Shown one piece after another: positions 33,071 through 40,071 of a DNA stretch of 40,501 nucleotides. A program made the position numbers and the translations under genes. The notes under the pieces were generated by a model. It did not search any database and was not told the DNA's origin. It saw nothing but the letters and a program-made list of their open reading frames with translations. Source of the stretch: an uncultured Rhodospirillales bacterium (GTDB lineage: Bacteria; Pseudomonadota; Alphaproteobacteria; CACIAM-22H2); NCBI GenBank assembly GCA_903860935.1, contig CAIOSQ010000030.1:1-40501 (forward strand). The letters run 5' to 3'. Each line of letters starts with the position of its first letter. Position 1 is the first letter of the stretch.

Positions 33071-33471
33071 CCGGACAGGAGGACAAGCCACCCAGTCCGG
33101 ATTCCGGACTTGGCCAGCGCGGCATACTGATCGTCGACGACGATCCGGAGCAGGCCTTGGAATTGGTCGATTTGTTCCGGGACGCAGGTTTCCTGGCGGG
33201 GGCAGCGACGGGCGCGAGCGAGGCCATGGAGATGCTGGGAACAGAGCGTCCGCGCCTGATGCTCGTCGATCTCCGTATGCCTGGTATGGATGGGTGGCGC
33301 CTCGCACGGCTGGTCCAGTCGCTAGATCGACGCGTCGCGGTGATCCTCATGTCGGGTGACTGGGATGCCGTGGAGGAGGTCCGCGATCGCGACGATGCCA
33401 TCCTGGCGGTCGTTCCCAAGCCCCTCGATACCACCTGGCTGATCGAGACGGCCCGCGCACTGATCCATTGA
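33067..33471 (+). CDS. Single-domain receiver protein
   Basis: The 134-residue product is a lone CheY-like receiver: GILIVDDDPEQALELVDLFR, phospho-acceptor in RLMLVDLRMPGMDGWRL, VILMSGDW and VVPKPLD. It lacks an output domain. It is translated from an ATG overlapping the upstream response regulator, so it may act in the same pathway, for example as a phosphate sink or a motor-binding CheY. Convergent with flhB. Confidence 0.88.
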   Translation: MTGQEDKPPSPDSGLGQRGILIVDDDPEQALELVDLFRDAGFLAGAATGASEAMEMLGTERPRLMLVDLRMPGMDGWRLARLVQSLDRRVAVILMSGDWDAVEEVRDRDDAILAVVPKPLDTTWLIETARALIH

Positions 33472-33494
33472 GCGCGCGCCGGACCGCGTCGGCA

Positions 33495-34565
33495 TCAGCG
33501 CGGCGCTCCGTCACGGCGACGCAATTTGTAGACTTGGACCAGGATCTGCGCGACCTCCGCGAAGCTGTCGTCGGGGATCGGTTCGTCGACCGCGACCTGG
33601 CTGTAGAGCCGGCGCGCGACGGGGGGAACGCGCATGATCGGTACCGATTCGCGCCATGCGAGCCAGCGCAGACGCCGCGCCACGAGCCCAGCGCCCTTGG
33701 CGATCACGATCGGGGCGCTCATCCGACCAGGCTCGTAGAGCAGGGCGACGGCGTAATGGGTCGGGTTGACGATCATGACGTCGGCAGATTTGAGCGGGTG
33801 CTTGCGGCTGGTTGTCCGCCGTTTCCGGCGCAGTTCCGCGAGCTTGCTCTTGAGCTCCGGTCGCCCTTCGCTCTCCTTCAGCTCTTCCTTGAGTTCCTGG
33901 CGCGACATGCGCAACTGGGCGCGGTTCGACAGTCGCTTCACGAGCAGATCGGTGAGCGCAAAGGCCGCGAGCATCAAGAAGGCGAGCGGCGCGAGCAGGA
34001 GCACGGCATCGAGGGCGATCTGACCCGCCTCGCGCGCCGATCCCCCGACACCCAGCGCTCTGTAACGCACGAGCATCGATTGCAGCGCAGCGGACAGGAC
34101 CAGCCCCGCGATCGCGAGCTTGGCTGCATTGAACGTAGTCTGGGTCAGTGCCTTGCCGCCGAAGATGCGCCCGAAGCCGCGCGCGGGAGATAGATTCTCC
34201 AGCGACGCCCGGAGCGGCCGGAACTGGATGCGGAAGCGCTGCTGAGCGAGCCCGATCGCGATCGCCACGATCAGAAAGGTGGCGAGGATCGCGGCGAACG
34301 GGACCAAGATCTCGCGGAGCAGCGCGGCCGCCAGCGCCGGGGAATCGACGGACCGGTTCGCGATCGCGGCGGCGACATCGCGCGCGCGCGCGGTCATGCC
34401 GGAGAACGCGACCCACCAGAGCGGGAACGTCGCGATCAGCGCGACCATACCGCCCAGGGCATAGGTGTCCTGCGGCAGCATGAGCGAGCCTTCCTCGAAG
34501 GCGCGCTCCAGCCGTCGCTCGGTCGGCTCTTCGGTCTTTTCCTGGCTGTCGTCCTTCTCCGCCAC
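33495..34565 (-). CDS. flhB: Flagellar export switch protein FlhB
   Basis: FlhB is the export-gate protein whose self-cleavage switches substrate specificity. The 356-residue product starts DSQEKTEEPTERRLERAFEE, has four membrane helices, and a C-terminal cytoplasmic domain with the autocleavage motif NPTH in ADVMIVNPTHYAVALLYEPG. Length matches the family. It lies downstream of the FlgN-like gene (61-base gap) with an AAGG ribosome site. Confidence 0.96.
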   Translation of the reverse strand: MAEKDDSQEKTEEPTERRLERAFEEGSLMLPQDTYALGGMVALIATFPLWWVAFSGMTARARDVAAAIANRSVDSPALAAALLREILVPFAAILATFLIVAIAIGLAQQRFRIQFRPLRASLENLSPARGFGRIFGGKALTQTTFNAAKLAIAGLVLSAALQSMLVRYRALGVGGSAREAGQIALDAVLLLAPLAFLMLAAFALTDLLVKRLSNRAQLRMSRQELKEELKESEGRPELKSKLAELRRKRRTTSRKHPLKSADVMIVNPTHYAVALLYEPGRMSAPIVIAKGAGLVARRLRWLAWRESVPIMRVPPVARRLYSQVAVDEPIPDDSFAEVAQILVQVYKLRRRDGAPR

Positions 34566-34626
34566 AGCGCCTTGCTAGGAGGGGCAGCGGCGCGGGCGTG
34601 GACGACCCGGTCCGCCGCGGATCGAA

Positions 34627-34923
34627 TCAGACCCGGCTTTGGCGTCCGGTGGCGTCGTAGAGGCGCACCGACCCGGCCCGTGCGCGATCAGCGGCGCGCA
34701 TCGCGTCGCGCAGGACGGTCAAAGTCGCGACCCGGGCGGCGATCCTGGCCTTGAGCCTGGCAGCGGCGATGTGCAGCGCCCGCAGTTCCGCGACATCCGC
34801 GCCCGCCGCATCGTCCGTGATGCCATGGGCCATCCGTTCCACTTCGCGCAGAAGCTCGGCTGCGGGAGAACTGCCGTCGGCAAGCGCGATCAGCGCCTCG
34901 GTCGTCCTTGAGAGTGGCGTCAT
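34627..34923 (-). CDS. FlgN-like helical protein (tentative)
   Basis: The 98-residue product is helical with the end VLRDAMRAADRARAGSVRLY followed by DATGRQSRV, resembling the C-terminal helix and YxxxG tail of FlgN, the export chaperone for hook-associated proteins FlgK and FlgL. It also follows flgI and a FlgJ-like gene, where flgN is often found. The ATG overlaps the stop of the FlgJ-like gene. Family assignment is weak and rests on size, helix content and position. Confidence 0.45.
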   Translation of the reverse strand: MTPLSRTTEALIALADGSSPAAELLREVERMAHGITDDAAGADVAELRALHIAAARLKARIAARVATLTVLRDAMRAADRARAGSVRLYDATGRQSRV

Positions 34924-35261
34924 GGCGCGACCTCGCTCGCGCCGACGGATCGTGCCATCGGCGCTTGCCGCGTCGCCCTGGCCTCGATCTCCGCCTTGAC
35001 GGCTGGCACGAGGCCGAACGGGTCGCGCCGTGCGATCTGCTGCGCCAGGGCATCCGAGAAGACCTGCGACACGAATTGCTCCATCGTTTCCGATGCGCCG
35101 CCGGTGCGCCCACCGAAGGCGGCGACGAATCTTGGCAGGGCGGGCTTGAGCAACTGTGCCGTCATCGCGGACTGGAAGGCGGCAGCGGCCCGCTCTCCGC
35201 GCTTGGGATCTGGACCAGGGCCGAGTTCGGCCCGCGGCAAGGCACCCGACATCATGATCAT
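34920..35261 (-). CDS. flgJ: FlgJ-like rod-binding protein
   Basis: The 113-residue product matches the N-terminal rod-binding domain of FlgJ, without the muramidase domain found in enteric bacteria: ERAAAAFQSAMTAQLLKPAL, GASETMEQFVSQVFSDALAQ, then QIARRDPFGLVP. Alphaproteobacteria usually carry this short form. The start at 35261 overlaps the flgI stop (TGATG), giving coupling. It probably caps the rod during assembly; any peptidoglycan hydrolase must be encoded elsewhere. Confidence 0.85.
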   Translation of the reverse strand: MIMMSGALPRAELGPGPDPKRGERAAAAFQSAMTAQLLKPALPRFVAAFGGRTGGASETMEQFVSQVFSDALAQQIARRDPFGLVPAVKAEIEARATRQAPMARSVGASEVAP

Positions 35262-36397
35262 CAGCGGATCTCCAGGTCGGCGCGCAGAGCGCCGGCGGAT
35301 TTGAGGGTCTGCAGGATGCCGATCAGGTCGCGCGGACCGACGCCAAGCGCGTTGAGGCCATTGACGAGATCGCGCAGCGAGGCGCCGCGTTGGAGCATCG
35401 CGATCCGTCCGGTTCCACTCTCGCTGACCTGAATGTCGGTCCGATTGACGGTCTGGGTCGTACCCGTCGAGCTGAAGGGCGAGGGCTGCGAGACCTGCGG
35501 GGTTTCGGTGATGCGTACCGTCAGGCTGCCCTGCGCGATCGCGACCGGCGCAATCTTGACGTCCTGATTGATCACGATGACCCCGTTCTCCTCGTTGATT
35601 ACCACCCGCGCATGCTGGTCGGGTACGACGGTAAGCTTCTCGATCTCGGTCATCAGCGCGACCACTCCGCCGGGATAGCCCGCAGGCACCTCGACGCGGA
35701 TGGTGCCGGAATCGAGGGTCTCGGCGACCGCCCCGCCGAGGAAGGAATTGATCGTCGCCGAGACGCGCGAGGCGGTCGTGAAATCGGGCGAGCGCAGCGC
35801 GACCGTGACCGCCCGGAGGTCGCGCAGCGAGAAACCGACGGAGCGCTCCACGATAGCCCCGTTCGGAATGCGCGCGGAGGTCGGAACGCCGCGCGTCACC
35901 GAGGCTGCGGCGCCCTCTGCCGAGAAGCCCCCGACCGCGAGCGGCCCCTGCGCGACGGCATAGACCTCGCCATCGGCACCAAGCAGCGCGGTCACAAGAA
36001 GCGTGCCACCGAGAAGGCTTTTCGCGTCGCCGAGCGCCGACACCACGATGTCGACGCGACTGCCGGGCCGCGCGAAGGGCGGCAGGGTCGCCGTGACGAT
36101 CACCGCCGCGGTATTTTGAGTCTTGAGCGCCGCGTCTTTCGCGTTGACGCCAAGGCGATCGAGCATGCCGAGCAGCGACTGGCGGGTGAATACCGAGTTC
36201 GAAATGGTGTCGCCGGTACGGTTGAGGCCGACGACCAAGCCATATCCGACCAAGACATTGTCGCGGACCCCCTCGAAGTCGGCGATATCCTTGAGCCGCG
36301 CGGAATAGTCCTGCTGCTGCGCCGACGCCGGCGCGAATGGCGCCAGGATCATGGCCGCGTAGGCGAGGGCGACGAGGAAGAGGGACCGGTGATGCAT
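35261..36397 (-). CDS. flgI: Flagellar P-ring protein FlgI
   Basis: FlgI forms the P ring in the peptidoglycan layer. The 378-residue product has a signal peptide (LFLVALAYAAMILAPFAPAS-AQ), RLKDIADFEGVRDNVLVGYG with LVVGLNRTGD, the KTQNTAAVIVTATLPPFARP segment, GGTLLVTALLGADGEVYAVA and the C-terminal LQRGASLRDLVNGLNALGVG with PRDLIGILQTLKSAGAL. The start at 36397 gives the signal peptide. It is the first gene of flgI-flgJ-orf-flhB and has a sigma-54 promoter 45-60 bases upstream. Confidence 0.97.
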   Translation of the reverse strand: MHHRSLFLVALAYAAMILAPFAPASAQQQDYSARLKDIADFEGVRDNVLVGYGLVVGLNRTGDTISNSVFTRQSLLGMLDRLGVNAKDAALKTQNTAAVIVTATLPPFARPGSRVDIVVSALGDAKSLLGGTLLVTALLGADGEVYAVAQGPLAVGGFSAEGAAASVTRGVPTSARIPNGAIVERSVGFSLRDLRAVTVALRSPDFTTASRVSATINSFLGGAVAETLDSGTIRVEVPAGYPGGVVALMTEIEKLTVVPDQHARVVINEENGVIVINQDVKIAPVAIAQGSLTVRITETPQVSQPSPFSSTGTTQTVNRTDIQVSESGTGRIAMLQRGASLRDLVNGLNALGVGPRDLIGILQTLKSAGALRADLEIR

Positions 36398-36441
36398 CGG
36401 GACTGCCAAAATTTTTGCTGCTGCGATCTCGGCCCGTTTGT

Positions 36442-36457
36442 TGCAACCGCCATGCCA
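36442..36457 (-). promoter_or_regulatory. Sigma-54 (-24/-12) promoter for flgI-flgJ-orf-flhB
   Basis: On the minus strand TGGCAT-GGCGG-TTGCA matches TGGCAC-N5-TTGCA with one mismatch and correct GG/GC spacing. It ends 44 bases before the flgI ATG, about the same distance as for the flgF promoter. A palindrome lies just upstream at 36470-36489. Confidence 0.85.
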
Positions 36458-36469
36458 CGCGGGGCGATG

Positions 36470-36489
36470 CCGATGTTTTCCAACATCGG
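36470..36489. promoter_or_regulatory. Perfect palindrome between flgI and fliX, possible operator
   Basis: CCGATGTT at 36470-36477 and AACATCGG at 36482-36489 form a perfect 8-bp inverted repeat with a 4-base centre. It lies 13 bases upstream of the flgI sigma-54 site and 46 bases before the fliX ATG. Candidate binding site for a dimeric regulator of either gene; alternatively a hairpin in the fliX leader. Confidence 0.4.
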
Positions 36490-36535
36490 GTCAGCTGCCG
36501 CCGGTCGAACCCATAGGAAACTGGAGCGATAGGCG

Positions 36536-36952
36536 ATGCGTGTCGGCAAAACGGGTGGCGCGCGCGGCGCCAGCAGCCGCGGACCGATCCGGCGCGGCGG
36601 CGAATTTCCTGGCGCGTCGGAGACCGGGCGCGCGGAGGCGACCATGGCGCCGACGGACGTCGCACCTACCGGAGGCGTCGGCCTTGCGGACTCGTTGCTC
36701 GCAATCGAGGACCGGCGGCGCGCGATCGAGCGTGGCAAGGCTTCGTTAGACTGCCTGGATCAGCTCAGGCTGGACATTCTCGATGGCGAGTTGCGTCAGG
36801 CGACGGCCGCGCGTCTTGCGCGTCTCGTGAACGAAGGCGGCGACGAAATGCTGGATCCAGAACTGCGTGAGACGGTCGAAGAGATCCGCACGCAATTGCG
36901 CTTCGAGGCGGCACGTCTGGCGCGTGGCGCGCGTCGGGAAGCCGGGGGCTGA
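36536..36952 (+). CDS. fliX: Flagellar assembly regulator FliX
   Basis: FliX in Caulobacter links assembly of early flagellar structures to activity of FlbD, the activator of sigma-54 flagellar promoters. The 138-residue product has a disordered basic N-terminus (MRVGKTGGARGAS), then VGLADSLLAIEDRRRAIERG and the helical C-terminus with ASLDCLDQLRLDILDGELRQ and DPELRETVEEIRTQLRFEAA. This fits the family. Divergent from flgI, the classic FliX-P-ring arrangement. The sigma-54 promoters found in the window give it an obvious role; flbD itself is not present. Confidence 0.88.
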   Translation: MRVGKTGGARGASSRGPIRRGGEFPGASETGRAEATMAPTDVAPTGGVGLADSLLAIEDRRRAIERGKASLDCLDQLRLDILDGELRQATAARLARLVNEGGDEMLDPELRETVEEIRTQLRFEAARLARGARREAGG

Positions 36953-36980
36953 CCGCGTGGACCCGCTCGTCGCGAAACCC

Positions 36981-37205
36981 TCACCTTTGGTCGTCGCTGT
37001 CCGGATGGTCGAGCAGTTCCATACTCGCGACGGCCTCGATGTTCTCGGCCCGGATCTTCTCCCACAACTCGCGTCGCAGGACTTGCACGGAGGCAGGATG
37101 ACGGACGGACAGCTTCACCGTGCGGCCACGCACCTCCTCGACGACGATCTCGATCTCGTCTCCGAGCATAAGGGACTGGCCGACACGTCGCGTGATGAAG
37201 AGCAT
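36981..37205 (-). CDS. csrA: Carbon storage regulator CsrA
   Basis: CsrA is an RNA-binding dimer that controls translation, including flagellin mRNA in some bacteria. The 74-residue product has LFITRRVGQSLMLGDEIEIV with VRGRTVKLSVRHPASVQVLR, the RNA-binding strands, followed by the helix RRELWEKIRAEN. The C-terminal tail is somewhat long. ATG at 37205 has an AGGCGAGG ribosome site. It is convergent with fliX and divergent from the FecR-domain gene. Confidence 0.93.
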   Translation of the reverse strand: MLFITRRVGQSLMLGDEIEIVVEEVRGRTVKLSVRHPASVQVLRRELWEKIRAENIEAVASMELLDHPDSDDQR

Positions 37206-37283
37206 GTTCCGGGCGCCTCGCCTCTTCTGGCCATCGCCAAGACTAACGCAAGATCGGCCGCCGGTGACAGGGCGATACCGCGG

Positions 37284-38123
37284 ATGCGGCTGTCGTCCAT
37301 ACAGGCTGCCGCGGCTGGCATGATCCTGGCCTTCTGTCTCGCGATGCCCGGCGCCGCGCGCGCGAACGACGTCGCGACCGCGCAAAAAGTGGTCAAGGAT
37401 GTCTTCGGTGGTGGCAACATGTATCGCGTCTCGGAGCGCCGGACGCTGCCGTTCCGCGAGACGATCAACACCGGCAAGGAAAGCGGCGCGACATTCCGCT
37501 TCCTAGACGAGACGGTGCTGTCCGTCGGCGAGAACGCGGAGCTGAAGATCGACGAATTCGTCTACGATCCCGGCGGCAAGGGCCTCAAGGGCTCGGCATC
37601 GCTTGCACGCGGCGCGATGCGGTTCGTCGGCAGCACCGCACAGAAAGATGTCACGGTCCGCACTTTTGCTGGAACGATCGGCATCCGCGGTACCGCGTTC
37701 ACGTTGCGTGTCGACGGGCAATTGCTCGAACTCGAAGTGCAGTCGGGGCAGGTCTCGCTGTCGGCGGGCGGTGCGCCGATCGTCGTGCGCGAGGGAGAGT
37801 TCGTGTCCTCGCGTGGCGGCTCTGTCCAGCGCGGTCCCACCACGCCGGCCTTTCGCGCCGCGGTCGCGCAGATCGTCCGCACGCTTGGCGCGGCGCCGGC
37901 GCGCGCGGCGACGGCCGGATCGGGGCCGCGGGATGTCCGCGATGCCTCCGGCCGTCCGCTCGGCATCCTCGTGACGCAGCCAAACGGCCGCATCGACGCT
38001 CAAGACGCCCAGCGCCGCCTGGTCGCCTATTACGATCCTGCGCGTCGCGCCACCTTCCGTGCCGACGGACAGCGCATCGGCGACGGCGACCTGCTGGAAC
38101 AGGTCCTGCGCGGCGGCCGCTGA
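37284..38123 (+). CDS. FecR-domain periplasmic protein
   Basis: The 279-residue product has a signal peptide (AAAAGMILAFCLAMPGAARA-ND) and a FecR domain: RETINTGKESGATFRFLDET, VLSVGENAELKIDEFVYDPG, GAMRFVGSTAQKDVTVRTFA and GTIGIRGTAFTLRVDGQLLE. The C-terminal part includes GRIDAQDAQRRLVAYYDPAR. No sigma factor or TonB receptor lies nearby, so it is not the usual iron-signalling FecR; this type occurs in other periplasmic proteins. Located between csrA and flagellin. The start at 37284 has no clear ribosome site. Confidence 0.8.
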   Translation: MRLSSIQAAAAGMILAFCLAMPGAARANDVATAQKVVKDVFGGGNMYRVSERRTLPFRETINTGKESGATFRFLDETVLSVGENAELKIDEFVYDPGGKGLKGSASLARGAMRFVGSTAQKDVTVRTFAGTIGIRGTAFTLRVDGQLLELEVQSGQVSLSAGGAPIVVREGEFVSSRGGSVQRGPTTPAFRAAVAQIVRTLGAAPARAATAGSGPRDVRDASGRPLGILVTQPNGRIDAQDAQRRLVAYYDPARRATFRADGQRIGDGDLLEQVLRGGR

Positions 38124-38287
38124 CGACCCGGCGCACGCGGCGATCGCACCGGAGCGGATTTATCTCCCTGTGTGCCGCGTTGCGCCGCGATTGACTCCCG
38201 GCAGGCACGATGGATTCATGACGGCGTCCGCGATGTGCGGGCTCCACGCGATGGGCGTGGCTCAACTCCAGGATGGAGTTCTTACCG

Positions 38288-39118
38288 ATGTCTCTCAACG
38301 TCGTGTCCAATTACGCTGCCAATGTCGCGCAGCGCTATCTTCAGAAGGCGGATGCCGAAGCAACCAGGTCGGTTGCCAAGCTCGCGGCCGGCACGCGCGT
38401 GCTCTCGGCCCGCGACGACGCGGCGTCGATGGCGATCGGCATGAAGCTGCGCTCGGATGTCGTCAGCCTCAAGCAGGCTGCGGTCAATGTCAGCCAGGCC
38501 GCGTCGATGATCCAGATCGCAGACGGCGCCATGTCCACCGTGGGCGACATCCTCCTGCGGATGAAGTCGCTCGCCACCCAGGGCGCCTCGGATCAGCTCG
38601 ACACCACGCAGCGCGCGATGCTGGATACCGAGTTCACCGCCCTGATCGACGAAGTCGACCGTATCGCGAATGTCACGAACTTCGATGGCAAGGTGCTGAC
38701 GGACGGTACCTATGCGTCGACCGGCCTCAGTTTCCAGGTCGGCCACGACACTACCGCGAACGATTCGATCGAGGTCGACATCGCGGATATCAGCAAGACC
38801 GCCCTGTCGATCGGCTCCAATTCGGTCAGCGCGCTTTCGGCCGCGACGACGGCGATCACCGCCATCAACACGGCGATCGACACCATCGCGACCGCGCGTG
38901 CCAGTCTGGGCGCCAGCCAGAACCGGCTCGAATTCGCCGGCGCCAACGTCGCCACGCAGATGGAGAATGCGGAGGCCGCGCGTAGCACCCTCATGGATCT
39001 CGACGTGGCCGCTGAAATGAGCGCGTTCACCTCGAACCAGATCCTCCAGCAAGCCGGGGTGAGCATGCTCGCCCAGGCCAATCAGATGCCGCAGAACCTG
39101 CTGCGTCTGTTCCGCTGA
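38288..39118 (+). CDS. fliC: Flagellin
   Basis: Flagellin is the filament subunit. The 276-residue product has the conserved N-terminal D0/D1 (QRYLQKADAEATRSVAKLAA, LSARDDAASMAIGMKLRSDV, SMIQIADGAMSTVGDILLRM, MLDTEFTALIDEVDRIANVT) and C-terminal D1/D0 (SLGASQNRLEFAGANVATQM, RSTLMDLDVAAEMSAFTSNQ, MPQNLLRLFR). The variable middle is very short, as in many alphaproteobacterial flagellins. ATG at 38288 is supported by GGAG at 38275-38278; an in-frame ATG at 38273 would include that site. A strong hairpin follows. Confidence 0.97.
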   Translation: MSLNVVSNYAANVAQRYLQKADAEATRSVAKLAAGTRVLSARDDAASMAIGMKLRSDVVSLKQAAVNVSQAASMIQIADGAMSTVGDILLRMKSLATQGASDQLDTTQRAMLDTEFTALIDEVDRIANVTNFDGKVLTDGTYASTGLSFQVGHDTTANDSIEVDIADISKTALSIGSNSVSALSAATTAITAINTAIDTIATARASLGASQNRLEFAGANVATQMENAEAARSTLMDLDVAAEMSAFTSNQILQQAGVSMLAQANQMPQNLLRLFR

Positions 39119-39127
39119 CGATGGCCG

Positions 39128-39146
39128 CCTCGCCCGTCGGGCGAGG
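39128..39146 (+). terminator. Stem-loop downstream of flagellin
   Basis: CCTCGCCC at 39128-39135 and GGGCGAGG at 39139-39146 form a perfect 8-bp GC-rich stem with a 3-base loop, 10 bases after the flagellin stop. No T-run follows, so it may terminate partially or stabilise the flagellin mRNA. Confidence 0.6.
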
Positions 39147-39200
39147 TAGCCGGCGCCGGGGACGCCTCGCGTTCCCGGCGCATCGAACTGGAGTGCGGAC

Positions 39201-39521
39201 ATGGAAACTTCACGGGTCCCCGCGGCACGATCGGTTGCGCCCGCCGTCGCGCCGCGCAAGCCAGGCGCCTCCGACGCCGACGCGCCGCATGCCGCTCCCG
39301 CGTCCCCGCCCGAGCCGGCCCAGGCCCGCGCGGCGCGCGGACCCGCGCCTGCGGCCACCGACGTCCAGACCCATTTCGACGCGATGACCAAGACCCTTGT
39401 GGCCAGCGTCGTCGACAAGGAGACAGGGTCCGTCGTCTCCGAGGTGCCGCCAGAAGCCCTGCGCATCCTCGCCCAGCGTACGGCAGAATTCCGCGGCAAG
39501 ATCTTCGACGCCAAGATCTGA
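39201..39521 (+). CDS. flaG: FlaG-like protein
   Basis: FlaG proteins affect filament length. The 106-residue product has a disordered Ala/Pro-rich N-terminal half and the typical FlaG end TLVASVVDKETGSVVSEVPP followed by EALRILAQRTAEF. It lies 82 bases after flagellin and may depend on read-through or its own promoter. Confidence 0.8.
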   Translation: METSRVPAARSVAPAVAPRKPGASDADAPHAAPASPPEPAQARAARGPAPAATDVQTHFDAMTKTLVASVVDKETGSVVSEVPPEALRILAQRTAEFRGKIFDAKI

Positions 39522-39534
39522 ACAGGGCGGCGTC

Positions 39535-39741
39535 ATGATCTCTGTGGCCTCCTCGCTCTCTGCCTCCCTGCAGACGACGCGCGGCGATGTCCAGCCCGAG
39601 CACCGCGCACCAGTCGCACCGGCCGCGGCGGCGGCGGTCATGCCAGCGCTCCATCCTCCGCTTCGGATGCGCGTGGTCCCCGCCGTCAGCCGCTTGGACG
39701 ACCCACGACCAGCCCCCCCGCAGACGGACATCGTCGCATGA
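39535..39741 (+). CDS. Small hypothetical protein
   Basis: The 68-residue product is Ala/Pro/Ser-rich and probably unfolded (MISVASSLSASLQTTRGDVQ). Its stop overlaps the start of the next gene (ATGA), the main reason to believe it is translated. An AGGG lies upstream of the ATG. No family recognised. Confidence 0.4.
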   Translation: MISVASSLSASLQTTRGDVQPEHRAPVAPAAAAAVMPALHPPLRMRVVPAVSRLDDPRPAPPQTDIVA

Positions 39742-40061
39742 TCGGGGCAGCGCGCGTCCTCCGCCGCGCCGGCCTGCTGGCGCTCGCAATGGCCGCTGGC
39801 TGTGGTCCGGTAGAGCCGGTGAGCATTGCGTGGAACGCGGCCTTTATCGCCGCCAGCCCGGTCGGAACCGCCCTGCTGGACGACTGCGATGAGTTCGCGC
39901 CGACACGTACGACCCAGCGCTGGTGCCACCTCCGCCAGCGCCTGTTCGGGTCGGACGAGCAGCGCCTGCTGGAGGCGAATCTGCGTCAGCCGCAGCGTTA
40001 CGTCTGTCGCCGCAGCCTCGCCGATACCGACTGCACGCCGTTGCCGACACCTGTGCCCTGA
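39738..40061 (+). CDS. Small putative lipoprotein
   Basis: The 107-residue product has a lipoprotein signal peptide with a lipobox-like AAGC (Cys about residue 22), followed by VEPVSIAWNAAFIAASPVGT and a cysteine-containing C-terminal part (DDCDEF, RWCHLRQRLF, VCRRSLADTDCTP). Four later cysteines could form two disulfides in the periplasm or outer membrane. No family recognised. Overlaps the preceding small ORF. Confidence 0.6.
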   Translation: MIGAARVLRRAGLLALAMAAGCGPVEPVSIAWNAAFIAASPVGTALLDDCDEFAPTRTTQRWCHLRQRLFGSDEQRLLEANLRQPQRYVCRRSLADTDCTPLPTPVP

Positions 40062-40071
40062 GCGCGGGGCA

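Noticed and set aside
38124-38287. Sigma-54 or sigma-28 promoter before flagellin
   Set aside because: Partial matches (an AGGCAC near 38202 and a TTGCG near 38180) lack correct spacing or the GC of the -12 element; no convincing promoter was found.
38282-39514. 410-residue ORF antisense to flagellin
   Set aside because: Mirror frame of the flagellin and flaG genes with no independent features.
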